Shown piece by piece: positions 1 through 5,308 of a DNA stretch of 6,062 bases (positions within the stretch are counted from its first letter, which is position 1; the number at the start of each line of letters is the position of its first letter). Source of the stretch: an uncultured Bacteroidales bacterium (GTDB lineage: Bacteria > Bacteroidota > Bacteroidia > Bacteroidales > UBA3663); assembly GCA_905236195.1 (NCBI GenBank), contig CAJOOX010000005.1, positions 1 to 6,062 on the forward strand, read 5' to 3'. Below the pieces are notes generated by a model. That model saw nothing but the letters and a program-made list of their open reading frames with translations. It ran no database searches and was not told where the DNA came from. Position numbers and translations under genes: made by a program.

Positions 1-11
1 CCCCCCCCCCC
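1..11. repeat. C11 homopolymer run at the window edge
   Basis: A run of at least 11 C opens the window, so its true length is unknown. It is followed by AAC and an A7 run. It lies 56-66 bases upstream of the etfB start codon, where promoter elements might be expected. Such tracts are prone to slippage, but a contig-edge or sequencing artefact is equally possible. Confidence 0.6.
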
Positions 12-31
12 AACAAAAAAACTTTAAATAA

Positions 32-45
32 TCGCCTTACGGCGA
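32..45 (+). other. Small hairpin in the etfB leader
   Basis: TCGCC at 32-36 pairs perfectly with GGCGA at 41-45 around a TTAC loop, 21 bases before the etfB start codon. On the minus strand the same hairpin is followed by a T-rich stretch and then the G-run, so it could also be the remains of a terminator pointing the other way. The function is unknown. No TAnnTTTG promoter box is present in positions 1-66, so the etf operon promoter must be further upstream. Confidence 0.3.
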
Positions 46-66
46 GTAATAGAAAAAGATAGAATT

Positions 67-948
67 ATGGCTCTTAACATCATCGTACTTGCCAAGCAGG
101 TACCCGACACCCACAACGTAGGTCCGGATGCTATGACGCCCGAAGGCACCATCAACCGTGCTGCCCTTCCCGCCGTCTTCAATCCCGAGGACCTCAACGC
201 CCTGGAACAGGCGCTCCGCCTCAAGGAGCAGTTCCCCGGCTCCAAGATCAACGTGCTGACGATGGGTCTTCCCAAATCGGCCGAAGTAGTGCGTGAAGCC
301 CTCTACCGCGGTGCTGACGCAGGTTATGTGATCACCGACCGCTCTCTCGGCGGTGCCGACACTCTCGCCACGAGTTACACCATCTCGCAGGCTATCCGCA
401 AAATCGGCAACTATGACATCATACTCGGCGGCCGTCAGGCCATCGACGGCGATACCGCACAGGTAGGTCCTCAGGTGGCCGAGAAACTGGGTCTGCCTCA
501 GGTAACCTATGCCGAGGAAATCCTCGAGCTCGATTCCGCCACCAAGCGTATCGTCATCAAGCGTCACATCGACGGCGGCGTCGAGACTGTTGAGTCTCAC
601 CTCCCCCTCGTCGTGACAGTCAACGGTTCGGCCGCTCCCTGCCGTCCCCGCAACGCCAAACGCGTAATGACCTATAAGAACGCCGCTTCTCCCGCAGAAA
701 AGGCTCCCGAGGCTCAGGACGAATTCAAGGCTCTCTGCGCCAAGAAGCCCTTCCTCAACATCACCACTTGGGGCGCAGCCGACATCGAGGCCGATCCCCA
801 GCAGATTGGCAAGACCGGCTCTCCCACCAACGTCAAGGCTGTCAAGAACATCGTCTTCAAGGCCAAGGAAAACCGTACGATGTCCGCAAGCGATGCCGAT
901 GTTGAAAATCTCATTGTTGAATTGTTGAACGAAAAGATCATTGGTTAA
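67..948 (+). CDS. etfB: Electron transfer flavoprotein, beta subunit (bifurcating-type EtfB/FixA)
   Basis: Beta subunit of the heterodimeric electron transfer flavoprotein, which passes electrons between NADH or acyl-CoA dehydrogenases and other carriers in the cytoplasm. The protein has 293 residues, slightly longer than the usual 250-265. The adenine-nucleotide-binding ETF fold spans most of it. Visible motifs are KQVPDT near residue 10, GGADTLAT at 95-102, GRQAIDGDTAQVGP at 122-135, and the DGGVETVESHLPLVVTV block that matches the ETF-beta signature region. The GGADTLAT and AIDGDTAQVGP blocks are typical of clostridial ETFs that bind FAD in the beta subunit and bifurcate electrons; this rests on remembered family sequences. 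The ATG follows an A-rich leader without a clear Shine-Dalgarno sequence, as is normal in Bacteroidetes. Only 3 bp separate it from etfA, so the two are almost certainly co-translated. Identity is secure; bifurcation is inferred. Confidence 0.97.
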   Translation: MALNIIVLAKQVPDTHNVGPDAMTPEGTINRAALPAVFNPEDLNALEQALRLKEQFPGSKINVLTMGLPKSAEVVREALYRGADAGYVITDRSLGGADTLATSYTISQAIRKIGNYDIILGGRQAIDGDTAQVGPQVAEKLGLPQVTYAEEILELDSATKRIVIKRHIDGGVETVESHLPLVVTVNGSAAPCRPRNAKRVMTYKNAASPAEKAPEAQDEFKALCAKKPFLNITTWGAADIEADPQQIGKTGSPTNVKAVKNIVFKAKENRTMSASDADVENLIVELLNEKIIG

Positions 949-951
949 ACT

Positions 952-1998
952 ATGAACAACGTATTTGTATATTGCGAACTCGACGGCAAAAACGTCTGCG
1001 ACGTCAGCCTCGAACTTCTGACCAAGGGTCGCAAACTCGCCAACACACTTGGCGTACAACTTGAATGTATCTGTGCAGGTGCCTGTATCGAAGGTATCGA
1101 AAAGCAGGTAATGCCCTTCGGCGTTGACCGCGTGCATATCTTCAACGACGCACGTCTCTTCCCCTATACCACCCAGCCCCACGCTGCACTGGTCTGCAAC
1201 CTCTTCCGCGAGGAGAAGCCCCAGATTTGCCTCATGGGCGCTACCGTCATCGGCCGCGACCTCGGTCCCCGCGTTTCATCCGAACTCCACTCCGGCCTCA
1301 CTGCCGACTGTACGGAACTCGAAATCGGCGACTTCGACATGAATGTCGGCTTCGACGAGAACAAGAAACCCATCACCAAGCACTACACCGAACAGCTCTA
1401 TCAGATTCGTCCCGCTTTCGGCGGCAACATCGTGGCTACCATCGTCAACCCTGAACACCGTCCCCAGATGGCTACCGTGCGCGAGGGTGTGATGAAGAAG
1501 GAAGTTCTCGATCCCAACTATAAGGGCGAAGTCATCAGGCATGAAGTTGCCAAATATGTCAAGGACGAACTCTTCGATGTAGTCAAGGTGCTCGACCGTC
1601 ATGTCGAGAAGGCCAAGCACAACCTCAAAGGGGCCGCTATCGTCGTTTCAGGCGGCTACGGCATGGGCTCGAAGGAAGGTTTCGACATGTTGTTCGAACT
1701 CGCCAAGGAACTTCACGCCGAGGTAGGCGCTTCACGTGCCGCTGTCGATGCAGGCTTCGTTGATCACGACCGTCAGATCGGCCAGACCGGTGTGACCGTC
1801 CGTCCTAAGGTGTACATCGCCTGCGGTATCTCGGGTCAGATCCAGCACATCGCCGGCATGCAGGATTCGGGCATCATCATCTCGATCAACTCCGATCCGA
1901 ATGCCCCCATCAACACCATCGCCGACTATGTCATCAACGGCACCGTCGAGGAGGTTATCCCCAAGATGATTAAGTACTACAAGAAGAACTCGAAATAA
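952..1998 (+). CDS. etfA: Electron transfer flavoprotein, alpha subunit (EtfA/FixB)
   Basis: Alpha subunit of ETF, the partner of the preceding etfB product; it carries the FAD that shuttles electrons to the dehydrogenase. It has 348 residues, within the family range. The N-terminal ETF domain (about 1-200) includes GATVIGRDLGPRVSSELHSG and RPAFGGNIVATI followed by HRPQMATVREGVM, a block shared with bifurcating clostridial EtfA proteins. The C-terminal FAD domain (about 225-320) shows SGGYGMGSKEG, GASRAAVD with the flavin-contacting Arg262, QIGQTG at 275-280, ACGISGQIQHIAGM at 290-303 and SINSDPNAPI at 311-320. No key FAD-binding motif is missing. There is no N-terminal ferredoxin domain like that fused to some EtfA proteins. 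The acyl-CoA dehydrogenase starts 10 bp after its stop codon, which ties this ETF to acyl-CoA/enoyl-CoA chemistry. Confidence 0.97.
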   Translation: MNNVFVYCELDGKNVCDVSLELLTKGRKLANTLGVQLECICAGACIEGIEKQVMPFGVDRVHIFNDARLFPYTTQPHAALVCNLFREEKPQICLMGATVIGRDLGPRVSSELHSGLTADCTELEIGDFDMNVGFDENKKPITKHYTEQLYQIRPAFGGNIVATIVNPEHRPQMATVREGVMKKEVLDPNYKGEVIRHEVAKYVKDELFDVVKVLDRHVEKAKHNLKGAAIVVSGGYGMGSKEGFDMLFELAKELHAEVGASRAAVDAGFVDHDRQIGQTGVTVRPKVYIACGISGQIQHIAGMQDSGIIISINSDPNAPINTIADYVINGTVEEVIPKMIKYYKKNSK

Positions 1999-2008
1999 TC
2001 AGACTATT

Positions 2009-3715
2009 ATGGCAAACTTCTATACCGACCATCCGGAGATTAAGTTTGAGCTTAATCATCCCCTTATGAAACGTATCGTCGAGCTCAAGGAGCACGACTA
2101 CCGCGATAAAGACGCTTACGACTATGCGCCCCAGAATCTGGAGGACGCTCTCGACAACTATGACCGCGTGCTCGACCTGACGGGCGATATCTGCGCCAAC
2201 ATCATCGCTCCCAATGCGGAGGATGTGGATGCCGAAGGCCCCCACTGCGCCAACGGCCGTGTGGAATATGCATCCAAGACCAAAGAGAACCTCGACGCTA
2301 CCGTCAAGGCCGGCCTCAACGGTGTGACGATGCCCCGTCGTTTCGGCGGTCTCAACTTCCCCGTGACTCCCTACACCGCTATCAATGAGATGATTGCTGC
2401 GGCCGATGCCGGTTTCGAGAACATCTGGTCGCTTCAGGATTGTATCGAGACACTCTATGAATTCGGCAACGAGGACCAGCGTTCGCGTTTCGTGCCCCGC
2501 ATCTGCGCCGGCGAGACAATGTCGATGGACCTCACCGAACCCGATGCCGGTTCCGACCTTCAGAGCGTAATGCTCAAGGCTACCTATGACGAGAAAGAGC
2601 ATTGCTGGCGTCTCAACGGCTGCAAGCGCTTCATCACCAACGGCGACTCCGACATCCACCTCGTGCTGGCCCGTTCGGAGGAAGGCACCCGCGACGGCCG
2701 CGGTCTCTCGATGTTCATCTACGACAAGCGTGACGGCGGTGTCAACGTGCGTCGTATCGAGAATAAACTCGGTATTCACGGAAGCCCGACGTGCGAACTC
2801 GTCTATAAGAACGCCAAGGCTGAACTCTGCGGCGACCGCAAGCTCGGTCTCATCAAATATGTGATGGCCCTCATGAACGGTGCCCGTCTCGGCATCGCTG
2901 CCCAGAGTGTCGGCATCTCGCAGGCCGCCTACAACGAAGGCCTCGCCTATGCCAAGGACCGCCGTCAGTTCGGCCAGAACATCATCAACTTCCCCGCTGT
3001 CTACGACATGCTCGCCCTCATGAAGGCAAAACTGGACGCAGGTCGCGCACTCCTCTACATGACTTCTCGTTATGTGGACATCTACAAGGCCCTCGAGGAC
3101 ATTCAGCGCGAAGGCGCCCTCGACAAGGATCAGCGCAACGAGCTCAAGAAGTATTCCAAGCTGGCCGACGCCTTCACTCCCCTCGCCAAGGGTATGAACT
3201 CGGAGTACTGCAACCAGAACTCCTACGATGCCATCCAGATTCACGGCGGTTCGGGCTTCATGCTCGAGTATGCCTGCCAGCGGCTCTACCGCGATGCACG
3301 CATCACCTCCATCTATGAGGGTACGACCCAGCTCCAGACCGTTGCCGCAATCCGCTACGTAACCAACGGATTCTACGGACAGGTCATTGACGAGATGCTC
3401 CAGAACGAAGTGTCCGAAGGACTCAAGCCCCTTCAGGCCAAGGTGGCCAACATGGCTGAGCGCTATAAGGCATGTGTCGGGAAGATTGTTGCTGCCGGCA
3501 ACCAGGAACTCCACGATTTTGCCGCACGTCACCTCTACGAGATGGCTGCCGACATCATCATGTGTCTCCTCATCCTCGACAACGCAACCAAGTGCGCCGA
3601 ACTTTTTGAGAAGAGCGCTCGCGTTTATGTACGCTTCGCGGCCAGCGAGGTTGAGAAACATGCCTCCTTCGTGGAGGATATCGAGGTCGCTGATCTCGAC
3701 AACTACCGCAAATAA
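2009..3715 (+). CDS. Acyl-CoA dehydrogenase with C-terminal extension, ETF partner
   Basis: FAD flavoenzyme that oxidises acyl-CoA to trans-2-enoyl-CoA, or, with a bifurcating ETF, works in reverse to reduce an enoyl-CoA such as crotonyl-CoA. At 568 residues it is much longer than classical enzymes (about 380). In order it shows an N-terminal helical domain (about 40-165), the beta domain with signature MSMDLTEPDAGSD at 171-183, KRFITNGD, the FAD-contacting DRRQFGQ at 317-323, and the C-terminal helical domain with QIHGGSGF at 410-417 and RLYRDARITSIYEGT. Glu437 in YEGT occupies the catalytic-base position of short- and medium-chain enzymes. Residues from about 460 to 568 form an extra, mostly helical extension like that of the ~600-residue DmdC-like branch (possibly PF12806). 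It is the last gene of the etfBA operon and is followed by a terminator. The family is certain. Substrate length is not determinable here; short-chain (butyryl-CoA) is a guess from context. Confidence 0.95.
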   Translation: MANFYTDHPEIKFELNHPLMKRIVELKEHDYRDKDAYDYAPQNLEDALDNYDRVLDLTGDICANIIAPNAEDVDAEGPHCANGRVEYASKTKENLDATVKAGLNGVTMPRRFGGLNFPVTPYTAINEMIAAADAGFENIWSLQDCIETLYEFGNEDQRSRFVPRICAGETMSMDLTEPDAGSDLQSVMLKATYDEKEHCWRLNGCKRFITNGDSDIHLVLARSEEGTRDGRGLSMFIYDKRDGGVNVRRIENKLGIHGSPTCELVYKNAKAELCGDRKLGLIKYVMALMNGARLGIAAQSVGISQAAYNEGLAYAKDRRQFGQNIINFPAVYDMLALMKAKLDAGRALLYMTSRYVDIYKALEDIQREGALDKDQRNELKKYSKLADAFTPLAKGMNSEYCNQNSYDAIQIHGGSGFMLEYACQRLYRDARITSIYEGTTQLQTVAAIRYVTNGFYGQVIDEMLQNEVSEGLKPLQAKVANMAERYKACVGKIVAAGNQELHDFAARHLYEMAADIIMCLLILDNATKCAELFEKSARVYVRFAASEVEKHASFVEDIEVADLDNYRK

Positions 3716-3740
3716 TTATTAATCATAACTTTGCATAACG

Positions 3741-3777
3741 GAGGGAGAGCTCAGTGATTGAGGCCTCCCTCTTTTTT
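3741..3777 (+). terminator. Intrinsic terminator of the etfBA-acyl-CoA dehydrogenase operon
   Basis: GAGGGAG (3741-3747) pairs with CTCCCTC (3765-3771). After a 2x2 internal mismatch, CTCA (3750-3753) pairs with TGAG (3759-3762) around a GTGAT loop. Six T residues (3772-3777) follow directly. It begins 25 bases after the dehydrogenase stop codon and separates the operon from the flavodoxin unit. Confidence 0.9.
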
Positions 3778-3837
3778 ATGGTCTGATACCTAAAAACGAT
3801 GAGTGCCCCATCCATTTAAAATACCAATAAAATAGTA

Positions 3838-3868
3838 TTGTGTACGTGCGCGAAATGCCCTATCTTTG
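3838..3868 (+). promoter_or_regulatory. Bacteroidetes-type promoter of the flavodoxin unit
   Basis: The -7 box TATCTTTG (3861-3868) matches the TAnnTTTG consensus used by the primary sigma factor of Bacteroidetes. A partial -33 element, TTG (3838-3840), lies exactly 20 bp upstream. An AT-rich stretch precedes it. Transcription would start around 3874-3877, giving a leader of about 86 nt. A small inverted repeat, AATAC-N10-GTATT (3820-3839), overlaps the -33 element and could be an operator or chance. Confidence 0.8.
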
Positions 3869-3892
3869 CAGCGTCAAAACAAACAGGCCGTT

Positions 3893-3908
3893 TTCCTGCC
3901 TGCAGGAA
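3893..3908 (+). promoter_or_regulatory. Inverted repeat in the flavodoxin leader
   Basis: TTCCTGC (3893-3899) and GCAGGAA (3902-3908) form a perfect 7-bp inverted repeat with a 2-bp centre. It sits about 25 bp after the -7 box and 54 bases before the start codon. As DNA it could be a dimeric-repressor operator; as RNA it would fold as a 6-bp hairpin with a 4-nt loop. It does not resemble a Fur box. The regulator, if any, is unknown. Confidence 0.3.
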
Positions 3909-3962
3909 CAGCCCGCATTTCAGACAAACTACATCAATAATTTCTAAAAAAACATTAGACTT

Positions 3963-4445
3963 ATGGCAAAGATTGGAATTTTTTACGGCTCAACTACGGG
4001 TGTGTGCGAAGATATCGCCAACCGTATTGCAGCCAAAACGGGCGGCGACGCCTTCTCGTGCACTGAGATTGACAAAGCTCCCGACTATGATGTCATCCTC
4101 CTCGGCTCGTCCACATGGGGCGCTGGAGAAGTACAGGACGACTGGTATGATGCAATGGATCGTGTGAAGGCGATGAACCTCAGCGGCAAGAAGGTAGCCC
4201 TCTTCTCGGTGGGCGACAGCTCCGGCTACAGCGACACTTTCTGCGGTGCACTGGCTCCCCTCTACGATAGTGTGAAAGATACGGGCGCCGAGATTTGTCC
4301 CGGTCCCAGCATCGAAGGTTACACGTTCGACGCCAGCGAAGGTGTTGTCGATGGAAAGTGGCTCGGACTCGCTCTCGACGAAACCAACGAACCCGACCTG
4401 ACTGAAGCCCGCATCGACAGCTGGATTGCATCTGTCGGTATTTAA
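3963..4445 (+). CDS. fldA: Long-chain flavodoxin
   Basis: Small FMN protein that carries single low-potential electrons in the cytoplasm and commonly replaces ferredoxin when iron is scarce. It has 160 residues, within the long-chain range. The N-terminal FMN-phosphate loop is GSTTGVCE at 9-16. The first FMN-stacking aromatic is Trp52 in SSTWGAGEVQDDW, and the second is Tyr89 in GDSSGYSDTF (84-93). The insertion typical of long-chain flavodoxins lies at about 115-140. The loop normally reads S/T-x-T-G-x-T; here the last Thr is Cys15, an unusual change at an FMN-phosphate contact. The start is the ATG that begins MAKIGIFYGS, the usual flavodoxin N-terminus. The gene has its own promoter, and the next gene follows after 46 bp without a terminator, so the two probably share an mRNA. 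Its neighbour, a bifurcating-type ETF, is a plausible electron donor; this is inference. Confidence 0.95.
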   Translation: MAKIGIFYGSTTGVCEDIANRIAAKTGGDAFSCTEIDKAPDYDVILLGSSTWGAGEVQDDWYDAMDRVKAMNLSGKKVALFSVGDSSGYSDTFCGALAPLYDSVKDTGAEICPGPSIEGYTFDASEGVVDGKWLGLALDETNEPDLTEARIDSWIASVGI

Positions 4446-4491
4446 TAAATAATATTCTCCCTGATTACAGAACCCTTCAACTTTTCCGAAA

Positions 4492-4863
4492 ATGAGCGCT
4501 GAAGCAATTGCAATGAACGGCCCCCTGAGGGTATTTATGAACCACGTTTATGAGTACAAAAAAGGTATCCGACGCATGATTCTGATGACAATGCTCAAAA
4601 GGTATCAGACTTTCGCAACCGAACGCCTCTCTTCCCAGGGAATCGCCTTTCATGTGCAAGAAGTTTCCAAGGATAAGATCAACCTCTACTTCGGACGCGA
4701 GGAATGTCTCAAGGCTGTACGTCTCCTCATCGGCAACAGAGCGGTCAACGAGCTCTCGCCCGAGGAGGACTTCATTCTCGGAACCCTCCTCGGCTACGAT
4801 GTCTGCCAGGAGTGCGACCGATACTGCACGCTCAAGGAAAAAAAACAGAAGGAAGCTTCCTGA
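4492..4863 (+). CDS. DUF2023 family protein, flavodoxin-linked
   Basis: A protein of unknown function that I assign to DUF2023 (PF09633), a roughly 120-residue alpha/beta family often found beside flavodoxin genes in anaerobes. Supporting blocks are RVFMNHVYEYKKGIRRM near the N-terminus, KINLYFGREECL in the middle (62-73) and LSPEEDFILGTLLGYD near the C-terminus (88-103). No signal peptide or membrane segment is visible, so it should be cytoplasmic. Four cysteines are present: Cys72, Cys105, Cys108 and Cys112. The last three form a C-x2-C-x3-C cluster followed by a charged KEKKQKE tail. The start is uncertain: ATG codons at 4492, 4513 and 4537 are all in frame, and the family homology appears to begin around the latter two. 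It is probably co-transcribed with the flavodoxin, suggesting a role in flavodoxin function, maturation or iron response. No reaction can be named. Confidence 0.85.
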   Translation: MSAEAIAMNGPLRVFMNHVYEYKKGIRRMILMTMLKRYQTFATERLSSQGIAFHVQEVSKDKINLYFGREECLKAVRLLIGNRAVNELSPEEDFILGTLLGYDVCQECDRYCTLKEKKQKEAS

Positions 4864-4885
4864 ATATTAGGGTCTGAAATCCAGA

Positions 4886-4923
4886 AATCCCCCGTCACGA
4901 AAATGGTAGCTTGGCGGGGGATT
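4886..4923 (+). terminator. GC-rich hairpin, probable terminator of the flavodoxin-DUF2023 unit
   Basis: AATCCCCCGTCA (4886-4897) pairs with TGGCGGGGGATT (4912-4923) over 12 bp with one T-G wobble, around a 14-nt loop. It starts 22 bases after the DUF2023 stop codon. There is no clean T-run after it, so it may terminate weakly or mainly protect the mRNA 3' end. Confidence 0.6.
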
Positions 4924-5041
4924 ATCACGTTTAAATCTCAATTTCCGGCAAAAAGATATTGTATTTTTTTCAAAATTTCGCCTGTTTGGGGAAAAATATG
5001 GGTGAAATGTGCAAAATTTTTATAAAATTGTAATTTTTCTT

Positions 5042-5056
5042 TGCAAAATATTTGCA
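5042..5056. promoter_or_regulatory. Palindrome overlapping the -33 element of the small-RNA promoter
   Basis: TGCAAA (5042-5047) and TTTGCA (5051-5056) are perfect inverted repeats separated by ATA, with the -33 TTTG inside the right arm. Another GTGCAAA lies at 5009-5015 and matches, inverted, the TTTGCAC at 5051-5057. A protein binding here would compete directly with RNA polymerase, so this is a candidate operator. AT-rich background makes chance possible. Confidence 0.35.
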
Positions 5057-5082
5057 CGATTCGCTTATTTGTTGTATCTTTG
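5051..5082 (+). promoter_or_regulatory. Bacteroidetes-type promoter in the large intergenic region
   Basis: A full -33 TTTG (5051-5054) and the -7 box TATCTTTG (5075-5082) are separated by exactly 20 bp, the same spacing as in the flavodoxin promoter. The 19 bases from the -7 box onward match that promoter at all but one position. The AT-rich region upstream (4924-5050) holds no recognisable gene. No protein gene follows on this strand before the terminator at 5245-5287, so the promoter probably drives a non-coding transcript. Confidence 0.8.
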
Positions 5083-5087
5083 CACCG

Positions 5088-5287
5088 TCAAAAGGTTTCT
5101 TAAATCTAATCGACACAAGTTCTTATTTTTAGTTATTATCATTCTTCAGAAAAGTTTGTTTTTATTGATAGGTGCGCCTGCTTCCTCCTCCCGCTCTATG
5201 GCGCACCGTTGAATTTATGTTAACGAGATTAGAACATCATCAAAACTCCCCGCCGTTCGTGAGAATAGCGAGGAGTAATTTTTTTTT
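5088..5287 (+). ncRNA. Candidate structured small RNA, about 200 nt
   Basis: This is the stretch between a strong promoter and a T-rich intrinsic terminator, with no credible open reading frame. Internal pairing suggests a folded RNA. TCTAATC (5105-5111) pairs with GATTAGA (5227-5233) as a closing helix. GGTGCGCC (5171-5178) pairs perfectly with GGCGCACC (5200-5207) around a 21-nt pyrimidine-rich loop containing CCTCCTCCC. GTTGA (5208-5212) pairs with TTAAC (5220-5224, one G-U) immediately afterwards. The terminator hairpin then closes the transcript. The 5' part (5112-5170) is U-rich and largely unpaired. I do not recognise the family: it lacks tmRNA or SRP RNA landmarks. The length and single closing helix are compatible with a 6S-like rod, and the C-rich loop with a trans-acting regulator. 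The transcript ends are estimated from the promoter and terminator. Confidence 0.5.
5245..5287. terminator. Bidirectional terminator between the small RNA and the GH2 gene
   Basis: On the plus strand ACTCC (5245-5249) pairs with GGAGT (5272-5276), CGC (5251-5253) with GCG (5268-5270), and TTC (5256-5258) with GAA (5263-5265) around a GTGA tetraloop, followed by AA and T9 (5279-5287). On the minus strand the mismatch C5250/A5271 becomes a G-U pair, giving 9 continuous pairs followed by UUUU; that copy begins 33 bases after the GH2 stop codon. It therefore probably ends both converging transcripts. Confidence 0.85.
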
Positions 5288-5296
5288 GGGGGGGGG
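5279..5296. repeat. T9-G9 homopolymer block
   Basis: Nine T (5279-5287) are followed directly by nine G (5288-5296), between the terminator hairpin and the end of the GH2 gene. Read on the minus strand it is C9 then A9, recalling the C11-AAC-A7 order at the start of the window. It is prone to slippage and to sequencing error. Confidence 0.75.
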
Positions 5297-5308
5297 ATGG
5301 AAGAATCG

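Noticed and set aside
37..1182. 381-codon open frame on the minus strand across etfB and part of etfA
   Set aside because: It is antisense to two confidently identified genes and its translation has no recognisable domain.
1970..3661. 563-codon open frame on the minus strand, antisense to the acyl-CoA dehydrogenase
   Set aside because: The plus strand encodes an unmistakable acyl-CoA dehydrogenase. The minus frame is a by-product of its GC-rich codon use and shows no recognisable motif.
3726..3733. TAACTTTG, a match to the TAnnTTTG -7 box
   Set aside because: There is no -33 TTTG about 20 bp upstream, and the site sits just before the operon terminator, which would stop any transcript at once.
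5171..5207. Minus-strand GGAGGAAGCAG, similar to the GGAAGGAAGCAG of SRP RNA
   Set aside because: The conserved partner strand of the SRP helix (AGGUC-type motif) is not present and the surrounding fold differs, so the match is likely chance.
5009..5212. 67-codon plus-strand open frame with hydrophobic stretches
   Set aside because: It starts upstream of the promoter at 5051-5082 and runs through AT-rich sequence; the Phe/Leu/Ile content follows from base composition.
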